A DNA stretch of 64,000 nt from contig JAVCCE010000066.1 in NCBI GenBank assembly GCA_030765645.1, positions 62,001 through 126,000 on the forward strand. Reading direction: 5' to 3'. Of the stretch, positions 1 through 9,494 are shown piece after piece. The notes under the pieces are model-generated. The model was not told where the DNA came from and made no database searches. It saw nothing but the letters and a program-made list of their open reading frames with translations. The stretch comes from Candidatus Hinthialibacter antarcticus. GTDB lineage: Bacteria; Hinthialibacterota; Hinthialibacteria; Hinthialibacterales; Hinthialibacteraceae. Position numbers and translations under genes: made by a program. Within the stretch, counting starts at the first letter, position 1. The number at the start of each line of letters is the position of its first letter.

Positions 1-670
1 AGAGTAACTTTGGGACGCCGAACCGCGCCAATAGATATACAACGATGACAATCAATACGCCTTTGGCTCCCATCGCAAAAAACGCCAGCACCGGGTTTTC
101 GCTTTGCCCGGCCAGAATGGGCGCGATCAACATCATCGGGACAATCATTACGTCTTGAAAAATAAGGATCGCCAACGCATTGCGCCCGTAAGGCGATTCG
201 ATTTCCGCCCGGTCTTGTAGGATTTTCAGCGCGACCGCCGTACTGCTCAGCGCGATCAGGCAACCGACGAAAACCGATGTATTCATCGGCGCGCCAAAAC
301 ACATATAGATCAAGAAAAATAAAAAGACGGTCCCGAACGTTTGCAATGACCCGCCGACCAGCGTTTGGATTTTCAGTTTGGCGATTTTGGTGAGTGAAAA
401 TTCGACGCCAATCGTGAAGAGCAGCAATACCACGCCGATTTCGGCTAAGACTTCGACTTCATGGACGGCTTCAATCCATTGCAACCCGTAGGGGCCGATC
501 AACATGCCCGTCAGCAAAAACCCGACAATGCTGGGGATTTTAAGTTTGCTGATGACGTACAACACCACCGCAGACAGGCCGACGATGATGGCGAGATCAT
601 TTAAGATTGGCAATTCGCCAGCGGATTGAGAAGATAAAAATACCAGGTCAGTAAAGACAGCGCTTTGCAT
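1..670 (-). CDS. Monovalent cation:proton antiporter, CPA2/KefB type (3' part missing)
   Basis: I translated this from the minus strand; the ATG is at 670 and the frame stays open to the window edge, so about 223 N-terminal residues are visible. They are strongly hydrophobic and hold several membrane spans with CPA2 hallmarks: a loop reading PSIVGFLLTGMLIGPYGL, then EIGVVLLLFTIGVEFS, then ALSSTAVALKILQDR and LAILIFQDVMIVPMM. These correspond to the Na+/H+ exchanger fold of KefB/KefC and GerN-like transporters, which exchange K+ or Na+ for protons across the inner membrane. Whether a C-terminal TrkA-N regulatory domain follows cannot be seen. It is followed upstream (in its own direction) by an 85-base gap to the next minus-strand gene. 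Family assignment is secure; ion specificity is not. Confidence 0.9.
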   Translation of the reverse strand, partial: MQSAVFTDLVFLSSQSAGELPILNDLAIIVGLSAVVLYVISKLKIPSIVGFLLTGMLIGPYGLQWIEAVHEVEVLAEIGVVLLLFTIGVEFSLTKIAKLKIQTLVGGSLQTFGTVFLFFLIYMCFGAPMNTSVFVGCLIALSSTAVALKILQDRAEIESPYGRNALAILIFQDVMIVPMMLIAPILAGQSENPVLAFFAMGAKGVLIVIVVYLLARFGVPKLL

Positions 671-755
671 TCAAAACCCTCTTATAGATCGACTTTCGGT
701 TATCTTATCTTACAAGGAAAATTACCGAATAGATGGAAAACGCCTTAGAAAAAGG

Positions 756-1085
756 TTAGTTCTTTTGTTGGATTGTTTCACCTAACTTAGAGGGATACCC
801 GCAGTGAGGACACTTTAATAGCGTTTCGAGTTTCTTTTTGCCGCAGATGTCGCATGGAACAGACAGTCCGCTTGGCATGAGAAAGGCAAACACGATCCAT
901 CCGGCAATCGGAAATAGCATAGCAATTAACACCCAAATCGTTGGATTATCCATTCCACGATTTTTGGCTTGTTTACCGATCCAAACAGAGACCAATATCC
1001 ATAAAATCAAGAAAATAATCACGGGGATGAGAAATAAGACTAAAAGCATCGCTTCGAATTGTGAGGTTGTGTTTGAATACTGCAT
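756..1085 (-). CDS. Small membrane protein with C-terminal zinc ribbon
   Basis: The product is 109 residues. Two hydrophobic segments (about residues 13-36 and 47-69) are followed by a CDIC...CPHC four-cysteine zinc-ribbon motif (about residues 78-95). Between the two spans it carries a short charged loop (GKQAKNRGMDNPTIW), a layout seen in small phospholipase_D-nuclease-N-like or zinc-ribbon membrane proteins. The hydrophobic composition and the paired CxxC motifs argue for a real gene; the overlapping plus-strand reading frame has no such structure. Function is unknown. It lies between the antiporter and dusB, all on the minus strand, but the gaps on either side are long enough for separate transcription. 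Confidence 0.7.
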   Translation of the reverse strand: MQYSNTTSQFEAMLLVLFLIPVIIFLILWILVSVWIGKQAKNRGMDNPTIWVLIAMLFPIAGWIVFAFLMPSGLSVPCDICGKKKLETLLKCPHCGYPSKLGETIQQKN

Positions 1086-1164
1086 ATTTGTCCCCTTTTA
1101 ATAAAAGCGTTACGCAATTATCCCATATTCATTGACGCGCATAAAGAGGGAGCGGCGGGAAAGT

Positions 1165-2238
1165 TTATGCTACGCGCAATGACACCGAGCGATGCGGGGG
1201 CAGGGCGCCTTCGGTCTCTTCGCCTTTGGCGGCGAGATTGGCGTAATAGTCGTCCCAGTCGATGGCTTCTGACCAGGCTTGGATTTTATCCAGCATTCCT
1301 TGCAGGGTTTCTTGTTTGTTCACCTCATCGCGCAAGACGCGCACGCCGGGCAGCCCTTTAATGTACCAGCAGATTTGCTTGCGCATTTCCAGGCAGGCTT
1401 TGCGCTCGCCCTTCCATTCGACCGCGAGATGTAAATGGCGCATCAGCGTTTCGATGCGCTCGACCGGGCTTGGGTCAGGCAACTGTTCGCCCGTATCCAG
1501 GTAATGCTGAATCTGCGGAAAAATCCACGGATTACCATACGCCGCCCGCGCCACCATTACGCCGTCGCAATGGGTTTCGTCGATCATGCGTTTGGCGGAG
1601 ACGGCGTCGACCACATCGCCGTTGCCAATCACGGGGATGTCGAGATAGTCCTTCAGGTCAGCGATCCACTCCCACTGCGCTTGTCCGCCAAAGCCCATCC
1701 GGCGGGTACGGGCGTGAATGATGATGGCGTCGCAGCCTTCGCCCTGGGCGATGTCGCCGATCATGCGGTACATCAGCGATTTGTGGTTAACGCCGGCGCG
1801 AATCTTGACGGAGAGATGCAAATTGGTCGCATTGCGCATCGCGCGGATGACATGCACCAAATTGACCGGGTATAGCGTTAGCCCACAGCCGGATTTATTT
1901 TTGAATACCTTTTTTACTGGACACCCCAGATTCAGGTTGATTCCGGTTACGCCCAAATCTTCGATTTTCCTAATTGCCTCACCAATGATTTCCGGTTCGC
2001 CGCCGAATAATTGAAAGACCAGCGGGTCTTCATCGCGGCATTCATCCAACATCGAACCAGTTCTTTGGTTGTCGACAACGATGCCCCGCGCACTGATTAA
2101 TTCGCAAAAAGTTAGCGCACAGCCTTTTTCACGGGCAATCTGCCGCGTGGCGCGGTCGGTATAGCCCGCCACGGGCGCCAACATCACCTTGGGAAATTCA
2201 AAATCGGGTTTTACGCCTCGCGGCGGTAATATTGCCAT
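1165..2238 (-). CDS. dusB: tRNA-dihydrouridine synthase
   Basis: This 357-residue protein is an FMN-dependent enzyme that reduces specific uridines in the tRNA D-loop to dihydrouridine. The N-terminal LAPVAGYTDRATRQIA is the FMN-binding start of the TIM barrel. NLGCPVKKVFKNKSGCGL (about residues 102-119) holds the catalytic Cys and the Lys pair of the Dus family, followed by SVKIRAG, IIIHARTR and IPVIGNGDV, with GVMVARAAYGNPWIF as the phosphate-binding strand. The C-terminal helical RNA-binding domain is present, so the gene is full length. The DusB subfamily is inferred from overall pattern and is less sure than the Dus family. It is transcribed away from the CotH-like surface protein gene that starts at 2363. 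Confidence 0.9.
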   Translation of the reverse strand: MAILPPRGVKPDFEFPKVMLAPVAGYTDRATRQIAREKGCALTFCELISARGIVVDNQRTGSMLDECRDEDPLVFQLFGGEPEIIGEAIRKIEDLGVTGINLNLGCPVKKVFKNKSGCGLTLYPVNLVHVIRAMRNATNLHLSVKIRAGVNHKSLMYRMIGDIAQGEGCDAIIIHARTRRMGFGGQAQWEWIADLKDYLDIPVIGNGDVVDAVSAKRMIDETHCDGVMVARAAYGNPWIFPQIQHYLDTGEQLPDPSPVERIETLMRHLHLAVEWKGERKACLEMRKQICWYIKGLPGVRVLRDEVNKQETLQGMLDKIQAWSEAIDWDDYYANLAAKGEETEGALPPHRSVSLRVA

Positions 2239-2362
2239 AATCAGTATGTTACGCTAATTTTTATCTTTAGCGAACTTGAATTCTCGTTTATGTTTTATGT
2301 GACGATACAATTGAGAGTATGATACTTTATATACAATAACTCTTTTTTGAATTGGTATTTAT

Positions 2363-5300
2363 ATGTCCAAACAATATTTCACCTTTTTTTATCTGCTTCT
2401 TTTTCTCCCCATAGCAAATAGTAACGCCGGAGTCGTCATCAATGAGATCATGTATCACCCCTCATCATTGAATAGCGATGATGAATACATCGAACTTTAT
2501 AATAACTCCACAACCACCACCGATATTTCCGGTTGGGCGTTTACCAACGGAATTCAATATGTCTTCCCGGAAGGCGCTTCGATTGCCGCAGGCGGATATC
2601 TAATTCTATCTGCATCTCCGGCTTCTTTTAGTCAATCTTATGGGGCCGAGTCTGCTTATGGTCCATTTGTAGGGCGACTCAGCAATGATGGCGAAAAAAT
2701 AGAATTCACCCGCTTTGATGGCTCCATCGCCGATTCATTTACTTATCGCGATGAATTGGGTTGGCCGGAAATTGCCGATGGATTTGGTTCCAGTATCGAA
2801 CGTATCCATCCCGATATGGCGCCTGATTTTGCTGACTCGTGGCGCGCATCTCCTGATTTAGGTACACCCGGCAAACGCAACCTGTCTCAAGTCGACGCCC
2901 CGCTTCCGATTGTGACCGATATCGTTCAATCGCCCGTGTCGCCAAGATCAACCGATACCGTGCATTTTCGCGTACGCGTCTTTCATCCCGTTCCATTGCA
3001 AGACGTTGGCATTTTTTATAAATCCGAAATCGCGGATGAATATCAATGGGCGCCGATGCATGATGATGGATTGAACGATGACGGCGTAGCGAACGACGGC
3101 GTCTTTGGCGGCGTATTACCAGCCTTTGCTCATGGAACCATCGTAGAATTTCGCGTCCTGGCGTTAGATGCAAATTCTGTTCAAGGTTGGTTTCCATTCA
3201 ATCAAACGGCGCCTTCCGCTCTCTATCGGGTCGATAACACTGAATACGACGCCAGTTTGCCTTTGTATAAAATTGTCATGCGTACGCAAGATGAAATCAT
3301 GCTGCGGACCCGGGATCTGCGCAGTAATGATGAAATCTCCTCGTCATTTCTCTATGGTCAAAGCATCTACTATCAGGTCGGCGTTCGTTTTCGCGGCAAA
3401 GGTTCACGATATGCGGAACCGAAAAACTACCGGGTCAATTTCTCAACAACAAAGCATTTTGGCAAGACGCGAAAATTGAATCTCAACGCGGTCAATGTTG
3501 ACCGTCAGTATATCGGCCTGGAAAGTTTTGAGCGTTTGGGACTGCCAGCGCCGCAAAAACAATTCGTCGCCGTCGATTTCAATGGCGTCGTGATTCCGCG
3601 CTACCTTGAAGTCGAACGCACAGGCCGCGATATGATGCAGCGCGCTTTTGGCGACGGCAACGGCAATTTATACCGAGGCGTTGAACAAGCCAACTTCGAT
3701 TATCGGGGAGAAAAATTCGAGCCATACATTCCAAACTATATCAAAGAGACGAACGAGTTGCGCAGAGACTTCAGTGATATCGTGCGGCTATGCGATGCGT
3801 TTTCACTCAGCAGCAATGAAGAGTTTCCCGTAAAGATTTCAGAATGGATTGATCTTCGCCAATGGATCCGCTGGTTTGCGTTGAAGCAAATATTGAATGA
3901 CCGCGAAGGCGGACTCTCCCGCGAGCGCGGCGATGATTACTTTATTTACCGCCCAAGCGATGACAACCGCTTCTACTTGCTCCCCTGGGACCAGGATTCG
4001 GTTTTAGCGCTTCCACTTGAGGCAGTCCACCATCATGGAACGCCCGCCGTTCAACGGCTATTGCGTCATCCTGATTTTGCGCGGTTTTATTATCAGGAAC
4101 TGCTATCAATTCTCGATGTTGAATTAACGCCGGAAGTCATGCAATCCATCATCAATGAAACGGCGCCGGTGAACGATGAAATCCAACGCGCTGATTTAAT
4201 GAATATCTTCATGGCAAACCGTAACGCAATCACCAATCAAATTCCTCAAGCGCTTACGGTCCATGTTGATCCGTCTGAGACCTCTTATGTCCGGCTTGTC
4301 GGCGAAGAAGAAGAGTGGCGCTATTTCCGTGGGCGCAGCCAACCGTCAATCAATCCAATGGATTGGACCGAACCTTCGTTTGACGATTCACAATGGGAAA
4401 CCGGCCCGGGAGGATTTGGCTATGGAGACGGCGACGATCGAACCGAATTGACTGACATGGAGGACCAATATACGTCTGTGTTTATTCGCAAAAAATTCCA
4501 ACTGGATGACCTAAGCGCCATCACAGGCATAACTCTCACGGCTTTATATGATGATTCATTTGTTGCCTACTTGAACGGACAGGAAATTGTCCGCGAGAAC
4601 TTCGACGGCGTTCCGTTTTTTGACCTTGAAGCCAGTGGAAATCATGAAGCGAATGGTTATGAATCATTTGACGCGAGTTCATTTACGTCTTTGTTACAGC
4701 CAGGCGAAAATTGCTTAGCGGTTGTTGGGTTGAATACGAATATCGGGAGTTCGGATTTCAGTTTAGCAATCAACTTGTATGCAAATATTGTTAATAAATC
4801 AATAACAAAGATCAGCGGTTTGACGGATGCCGTCTATACCCGTTGGGTAAATGTCAACGGAGAGCGCACCCAATACGAACCTTGGCTGGGCCAGTGGTCA
4901 TACGCGCGAGAACTCGAAGACGGTCGCCATGTTTTCAACATCGAAGCCATTGACGAAGCGGGCTTGATTGTTGATTCCACCCAGATTGTTATTTACCAAA
5001 ACGCGGCGGCGCCGCAAGGCGTTACCGAAGTAATCGGCGACCTGGTTTGGCGTAAAGCCGACAGCCCGATTCATGTGCCCCAGACGGTTTGGATTCCACC
5101 CGCATCATCACTGACCGTCGAAGCGGGCGTCGATGTACGGTTTGCGTCAGGCGCGGCGATTTGGGCGCAAGGCCTCTTGCGTACAGCGCCCGAGGGCGAT
5201 GAGCCAATCACCTTTTTCCCTGAACAAAACGGAACCACTTGGGGCGGAATCGTAATTGATAAAGTCGCGGCAGTCGTCACGATCAAGAATGTCAGTATCA

Positions 5301-6196
5301 CTGGCGCGTCGTCGGCCCGTATTGCCGGGCAAAACTACCCGGGCGTCATCACCGTCCATGAAGGTGTTGTAGACATTGAGAACTGCTCATTTTTTGAACT
5401 AAACAGCGTAGGCATTGATGCGATCAATTCCACAATCAATATTCATCATAACACCTTTAAAAATATGGGCGAGGCGGTGCACTGTACGAATTCATTCGCG
5501 CAAGTGACAAACAACTATTTTGAAAATATTTTAGGCTATAGCGACGCGATTGATTTTGACGGCAGCGGCGCGATGGAATCGCTCATTGCCTACAATACGA
5601 TCATGGGGTCAGAAGACGACGGGCTTGATTTGGGATACTCTCAAACCCGTATCGAAGGCAACATCATCAACGGTTGCGCTGATAAGGGCATATCAATGGA
5701 AGGCGATTCCATGCCTGTCGTCGTGAACAACATCGTCACCAATTGCGACATAGGCGTTGCGGTCAAAGACCGCTGTAATGCGCAAGTCGTTCACAACACC
5801 ATTGTGGATGTAAAAACCGGGGTTTCGATTTATGAAAAGAACTTGGGGCAGGGCGGCGCAATCGCCGAAGTATTGAATAATGTGATTTGGAACACACAGC
5901 AGAGTGTCGCCGTCGACGAAAAATCCAGTTTGAATCTTCGCTCAAACAACCTGGCGCCATTGCCGGGTTCCGCTGGCTCTTCAAATTTTTCTCTTGATCC
6001 AATGTTCGCCAATTTGGATTTCCGCGATTTTCATCTTCTTGAGAACTCCCCGCTCATCGACTCCGCAGAAGCCTCTGACGTTTCCACGGACGTCTATTTG
6101 AATTCACGCCCAAAAGGCAACGCTGCCGATATCGGCGCCGTCGAAAGCGAATTTTTCAGCGCCATAGAGGATTGGCTTCTCCATATAGAACCTTAG
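2363..6196 (+). CDS. Secreted surface protein: lamin-tail, CotH-like kinase and parallel beta-helix domains
   Basis: This 1277-residue protein starts with a signal peptide (about residues 1-22, ending SNAG). A lamin-tail domain follows at about 23-150, opening VVINEIMYHPSS and containing the typical DEYIELYNNS and GWAFTNG. The middle (about 290-620) resembles CotH: FRGKGSRYAEPKNYRVNFS and LPWDQDSVLAL match the CotH substrate loop and PWDxD active site of spore-coat-type protein kinases. Residues about 640-810 look like a galactose-binding jelly roll (DDSFVAYLNGQEIVRENF). The region from about 950 to 1230 is a right-handed beta-helix with NosD-like NNxIxxC repeats. The protein ends SAIEDWLLHIEP, a tail shared with the protein ending at 33324. 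It is probably exported to the cell surface. Substrate and role are unknown; LTD-CotH proteins are common in metagenomic bacteria. Confidence 0.88.
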   Translation: MSKQYFTFFYLLLFLPIANSNAGVVINEIMYHPSSLNSDDEYIELYNNSTTTTDISGWAFTNGIQYVFPEGASIAAGGYLILSASPASFSQSYGAESAYGPFVGRLSNDGEKIEFTRFDGSIADSFTYRDELGWPEIADGFGSSIERIHPDMAPDFADSWRASPDLGTPGKRNLSQVDAPLPIVTDIVQSPVSPRSTDTVHFRVRVFHPVPLQDVGIFYKSEIADEYQWAPMHDDGLNDDGVANDGVFGGVLPAFAHGTIVEFRVLALDANSVQGWFPFNQTAPSALYRVDNTEYDASLPLYKIVMRTQDEIMLRTRDLRSNDEISSSFLYGQSIYYQVGVRFRGKGSRYAEPKNYRVNFSTTKHFGKTRKLNLNAVNVDRQYIGLESFERLGLPAPQKQFVAVDFNGVVIPRYLEVERTGRDMMQRAFGDGNGNLYRGVEQANFDYRGEKFEPYIPNYIKETNELRRDFSDIVRLCDAFSLSSNEEFPVKISEWIDLRQWIRWFALKQILNDREGGLSRERGDDYFIYRPSDDNRFYLLPWDQDSVLALPLEAVHHHGTPAVQRLLRHPDFARFYYQELLSILDVELTPEVMQSIINETAPVNDEIQRADLMNIFMANRNAITNQIPQALTVHVDPSETSYVRLVGEEEEWRYFRGRSQPSINPMDWTEPSFDDSQWETGPGGFGYGDGDDRTELTDMEDQYTSVFIRKKFQLDDLSAITGITLTALYDDSFVAYLNGQEIVRENFDGVPFFDLEASGNHEANGYESFDASSFTSLLQPGENCLAVVGLNTNIGSSDFSLAINLYANIVNKSITKISGLTDAVYTRWVNVNGERTQYEPWLGQWSYARELEDGRHVFNIEAIDEAGLIVDSTQIVIYQNAAAPQGVTEVIGDLVWRKADSPIHVPQTVWIPPASSLTVEAGVDVRFASGAAIWAQGLLRTAPEGDEPITFFPEQNGTTWGGIVIDKVAAVVTIKNVSITGASSARIAGQNYPGVITVHEGVVDIENCSFFELNSVGIDAINSTINIHHNTFKNMGEAVHCTNSFAQVTNNYFENILGYSDAIDFDGSGAMESLIAYNTIMGSEDDGLDLGYSQTRIEGNIINGCADKGISMEGDSMPVVVNNIVTNCDIGVAVKDRCNAQVVHNTIVDVKTGVSIYEKNLGQGGAIAEVLNNVIWNTQQSVAVDEKSSLNLRSNNLAPLPGSAGSSNFSLDPMFANLDFRDFHLLENSPLIDSAEASDVSTDVYLNSRPKGNAADIGAVESEFFSAIEDWLLHIEP

Positions 6197-6290
6197 GCGT
6201 GGGACGCTGCTTGGGGTTTATGTGATTTCCGCCGATTCTATAATCACTGAACGAGCACACATCATTGGAAGCGGAAATTGAGGAACATTC

Positions 6291-7355
6291 ATGATTATTA
6301 CGATGAAGGCAGGCGCAAGCAAAGACGAAATCACAAACGTTGAAAAACTCATCGGAGAATTTGGATACAACGTCCACCCGATCTATGGCACCAACTTGAC
6401 CGTATTGGCCGCAGTCGGCGACGAGCGCGGCAAAGAAGGCCTCTACGACCGCATGTTGAGCCAGCCCGGCGTTGATAAAGTCGAATTTATTTTACCTCCC
6501 TATAAATTAGTCTGCCGCGAGGTGCATACCGGCATCATGAGACCTGACACAACCGTTGATATCAACTTCAAATGGAAAGAAGGCCAGGGAACCGTTTCCG
6601 TCGGCGGCGATGAACTGGTTGTCATGGCCGGCCCCTGCTCGGTTGAATCCAGCGAACAGATGATGGAATGCGCCCGCATCAATAAACAATACGGCGCAAA
6701 AATTTTACGCGGCGGCGCATTCAAACCAAGAACCTCCCCTTATAGTTTCCAAGGCCTCGAAGAAGACGGCCTCAAAATGCTCGCGGATGCGCGCGAAGAA
6801 TACGGTCTCGCGATTATTACCGAACTGATGGACGCGCACCATCTCGAATTGGTTGACCAATATACCGATATCATTCAGATCGGTGCGCGCAACATGCAAA
6901 ACTTCATGTTGCTGAAAGCGCTTGGAAATACCAAAAAGCCCATCTTGCTCAAACGCGGCATCTCTTCCACCATTGATGAATGGCTGATGGCGGCTGAGTA
7001 CATCCTCTCGTGCGGAAACAGCAACGTCATGCTTTGCGAGCGCGGCATCCGTACATTTGAAACCAAGTACCGCAACACGCTTGATCTCAATGCAGTCCCC
7101 GTAATTAAAAAATTGACCCACTTACCGATTGTGGTCGACCCGAGCCACGGCACCGGCTATTGGGACTTGGTGACGGATATGGCGCTGGCCTCCGTCGCGG
7201 CGGGCGGTCATGCGTTGATGATTGAAACTCATCCCGAACCCTCCAAAGCCTGGTCGGACGGCGCACAATCTTTAACGGAAAAATCATTCAAAACGCTGAT
7301 GGAGCGCGTAGCCCTGGTCGCGAAAGCCGTGGGGCGCTCGGTTCCTTGGAGTTAA
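6291..7355 (+). CDS. aroF: 3-deoxy-7-phosphoheptulonate synthase (AroA I-beta type)
   Basis: This 354-residue enzyme condenses phosphoenolpyruvate and erythrose 4-phosphate, the first step of the shikimate pathway. The N-terminal 70 residues ([17 protein letters not shown] onward) form the ferredoxin-like regulatory domain of the I-beta class. The KDO8P/DAHP synthase barrel follows with [35 protein letters not shown] and [11 protein letters not shown], which supply PEP- and metal-binding residues. Length and domain order match Thermotoga/Bacillus-type enzymes. It is followed 10 bases later by a cysteine desulfurase gene, so the two are probably cotranscribed. The pathway link to aroQ at 17.8 kb is functional only, since the genes are not adjacent. 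Confidence 0.96.
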   Translation: MIITMKAGASKDEITNVEKLIGEFGYNVHPIYGTNLTVLAAVGDERGKEGLYDRMLSQPGVDKVEFILPPYKLVCREVHTGIMRPDTTVDINFKWKEGQGTVSVGGDELVVMAGPCSVESSEQMMECARINKQYGAKILRGGAFKPRTSPYSFQGLEEDGLKMLADAREEYGLAIITELMDAHHLELVDQYTDIIQIGARNMQNFMLLKALGNTKKPILLKRGISSTIDEWLMAAEYILSCGNSNVMLCERGIRTFETKYRNTLDLNAVPVIKKLTHLPIVVDPSHGTGYWDLVTDMALASVAAGGHALMIETHPEPSKAWSDGAQSLTEKSFKTLMERVALVAKAVGRSVPWS

Positions 7356-7365
7356 GCCGCAACTG

Positions 7366-8529
7366 ATGACGCAAAGCCGATCCATCTATTTGGACTATAA
7401 CGCCACGGCGCCGTTGCTGCCCGAAGCGGTTGAAGCGATGCGCCCACTGATGGAGGCAAATTTCGGCAATGCGTCCAGCCGTCATTCGTATGGTCGCGCT
7501 GCGTGGGACGCCGTCGAGCGCGCAAGAGATAGCGTCGCCGCTCTTTCCGGGGCGCACCCTGACGAAGTCGTGTTTACCAGCGGCGCGACCGAATCAAACT
7601 TTCTTTCCCTACTGGGCCGGTTTGATTTTTGTGTAGAAAACGGCAAATCGCCGCAATCCACCCGTATTGCCTATAGCCCGGTTGAACACCCCTGCGTTAT
7701 ATCCGCCGTTGAAATGCTGATCAAACGCGGCGCCGAGGCGGTAAAAATCCCCGTGGATTCTTACGGTCGCGTTGATCCAGCGTTTTTTACATCAAACGAT
7801 CATTTCGATATCGTTACCGTCATGGCGGTTAACCATGAGACGGGCGCCGTTCAGCCCATTCAGGAAATATCAAATCGGATTGACCATGAAAAGACCTTCT
7901 TCCATTGCGACGCTGTCCAGTGGGCGGGACGGGGCGCTGGAGGCTTCGATGAATGGCGACTCTCGGCCATGTCGCTTTCTTCTCATAAACTAGGCGGACC
8001 GAAGGGTGTTGGCGCCTTAATCTTGCGTTCCGGCGTTAAGATCACGCCGCAGATTCCTGGTTCGCAGGAAGCGGGGCTTCGCGGCGGCACAACCAATAGC
8101 CTTGGCATTGCGGGATTTGGCGCGGCGGCCCAAGTCGCCTTGAACCGACGTGAATTCCAAATTGATGAACTTACCAAAAAACGAGAATATCTCTGGCAGG
8201 GATTACAAACAGCGGTCCCAAATATTCAGCGTACACTGCCGCCGGACGTCTCGGTCTGCAAAACGCTTCATGTCCGCTTTGCGGGCATGAAAGGAGAACG
8301 GGTGGTTGATGCGCTCGATCAATTGGGCGTCGCCTGTTCCTCCGGCCCGGCTTGCGCATCCGGCGCCGCCAACGCTTCGCCAGTCTTACATGCAATGGGA
8401 TTAAGCGAGCAGGAATCATGGGAAGGCGTCCGTTTCAGCCTGGGTCACGAACTCAGTTTTGATGACCTCGACGAAGCCGTAAATCGAATATCTGCATGGC
8501 ATTTACGACAATCAGGCCGCGTCGCTTGA
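7366..8529 (+). CDS. Cysteine desulfurase, NifS/IscS family (class V aminotransferase fold)
   Basis: This 387-residue PLP enzyme mobilises sulfur from cysteine as a protein persulfide for Fe-S cluster or thio-modification pathways. Visible motifs are IYLDYNATAPLLPEAVEAM at the N terminus, TSGATESNFLSLLG, VNHETGAVQP and HCDAVQWAGR. SSHKLGGPKGVGALIL contains the PLP lysine, and LRGGTTNSLGIAGFG follows. The catalytic cysteine loop is VACSSGPACASGAANASP, closest to NifS-like group I enzymes. No iscU, iscA or mnmA neighbour is visible, so whether it serves clusters or tRNA thiolation is open. The start ATG is 10 bases after aroF. A possible terminator lies 62 bases downstream. Confidence 0.92.
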   Translation: MTQSRSIYLDYNATAPLLPEAVEAMRPLMEANFGNASSRHSYGRAAWDAVERARDSVAALSGAHPDEVVFTSGATESNFLSLLGRFDFCVENGKSPQSTRIAYSPVEHPCVISAVEMLIKRGAEAVKIPVDSYGRVDPAFFTSNDHFDIVTVMAVNHETGAVQPIQEISNRIDHEKTFFHCDAVQWAGRGAGGFDEWRLSAMSLSSHKLGGPKGVGALILRSGVKITPQIPGSQEAGLRGGTTNSLGIAGFGAAAQVALNRREFQIDELTKKREYLWQGLQTAVPNIQRTLPPDVSVCKTLHVRFAGMKGERVVDALDQLGVACSSGPACASGAANASPVLHAMGLSEQESWEGVRFSLGHELSFDDLDEAVNRISAWHLRQSGRVA

Positions 8530-8590
8530 TTGATTGTCTCTCCGTGAGTACCCTATCCAGTCTTATTTTCCTTCGGAATTAGCGTTGTGT

Positions 8591-8626
8591 TCCTTGATCG
8601 ACAGCGTATCATCAAGGATAATTTTA
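8591..8626 (+). terminator. Possible terminator after the cysteine desulfurase gene
   Basis: An 8-bp perfect inverted repeat (TCCTTGAT at 8591-8598 and ATCAAGGA at 8611-8618) with a 12-base loop is followed by TAATTTTA. It lies in the 244-base gap between the desulfurase and coaD. The T-run is short, so this is a moderate candidate. I saw no gene in the gap itself; a short open frame there has no recognisable features. Confidence 0.4.
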
Positions 8627-8773
8627 TGGATACGCCTATTTCACGGGATTTTCGTATTACGTTATGAAGCAGCTTGTGAGATACGCATTCACGCCGTAAT
8701 CCGAACACCATCGCAGATTCACAAAAGAGCATAGTGGGTAGCGGCTCTTTAAGTCTTTGAGTAAGGCATTTTT

Positions 8774-9262
8774 ATGGATCAGGCCATAGCCGTATATCCG
8801 GGAACCTTTGATCCGGTGACGCGCGGTCACTTAGATGTGATCGAACGCGGATTAAAAGTCTTTGGGCGGTTAGTGGTGGCAGTCGTCAACAACCCGAGCA
8901 AAAACCCCGTCTTCTCTACAACCGAGCGGATGGAAATGCTGCGAGAATCAACCCGGGACATGAACGGACACATTGAAGTCGATTCTTTCAATGGTTTACT
9001 TGCGGATTATGTACGCATCAAAAAAGCCAAAGTCGTCCTGAGAGGATTGCGGGCGGTTTCGGATTTTGAATACGAATTAGAAATGGCGCTCACCAACCGC
9101 CATTTGAACGAAGAAGCCGAAACGATGTTTTTAACGCCCAGCGAAAAGTATATTTATTTGCGGGCAAGCACAGTCAGGCAAATTGCGAAGTTGAATGGCG
9201 ACGTTAGCGCGTTTGTCACGCCCGATGTGGAAAAACGCTTGACAGCGCATTATTCAAAATAA
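8774..9262 (+). CDS. coaD: Phosphopantetheine adenylyltransferase
   Basis: This 162-residue enzyme transfers AMP to 4'-phosphopantetheine, the penultimate step of coenzyme A synthesis. AVYPGTFDPVTRGHLDVIER holds the nucleotidyltransferase T/HxGH motif (TRGH here; TNGH is commoner). VLRGLRAVSDFEYELEMA and the C-terminal YIYLRASTVRQIAKLNGDVS are typical CoaD signatures. The length matches the family. Placement just upstream of rpmF-plsX-fab is logical, because CoA supplies the ACP prosthetic group. Confidence 0.96.
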   Translation: MDQAIAVYPGTFDPVTRGHLDVIERGLKVFGRLVVAVVNNPSKNPVFSTTERMEMLRESTRDMNGHIEVDSFNGLLADYVRIKKAKVVLRGLRAVSDFEYELEMALTNRHLNEEAETMFLTPSEKYIYLRASTVRQIAKLNGDVSAFVTPDVEKRLTAHYSK

Positions 9263-9306
9263 AAAGAATCGCGCATCAAATTTAGAAGAAAATAAAGAGG
9301 AAGATC

Positions 9307-9474
9307 ATGGCTCACCCAAAACACCGGAAATCAAAAGCCAAGAGATTAATGAAACGCGCACACCATTTCATTACGCCAAAATCTTTGGTTGAATGCTCTA
9401 ACTGCCGAGGCGTTAAGATGCCTCACCGCGTCTGCCCTCATTGCGGACACTACAAAGGCAGCTCGGTTATTTAA
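9307..9474 (+). CDS. rpmF: 50S ribosomal protein L32
   Basis: This 55-residue reading frame begins MAHPKHRKSKAKRLMKR, the usual basic N terminus of L32. It carries a zinc-binding pair CSNC (about residues 30-33) and CPHC (about 43-46), the C+ form of L32. An AGAGGAAGAT purine-rich stretch precedes the ATG. It is the first gene of the conserved rpmF-plsX-fab order, which independently supports the call. The stop is a few bases from the plsX start, so the genes are cotranscribed. Confidence 0.95.
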   Translation: MAHPKHRKSKAKRLMKRAHHFITPKSLVECSNCRGVKMPHRVCPHCGHYKGSSVI

Positions 9475-9494
9475 GCCTGATGGAAAAAGCAAAC

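Noticed and set aside
1435-1875. Plus-strand reading frame opposite dusB
   Set aside because: It is antisense to well-conserved dusB catalytic motifs and shows a biased His/Ala/Val composition expected of a shadow frame.
8534-8734. A 66-residue reading frame between the desulfurase and coaD
   Set aside because: No RBS, no recognisable composition or motif, and it spans a probable terminator.
9441-9494. Upstream starts for plsX
   Set aside because: The first overlaps rpmF; the family's conserved start RVAVDAMGGD fits the ATG at 9495 and a purine-rich stretch precedes it.
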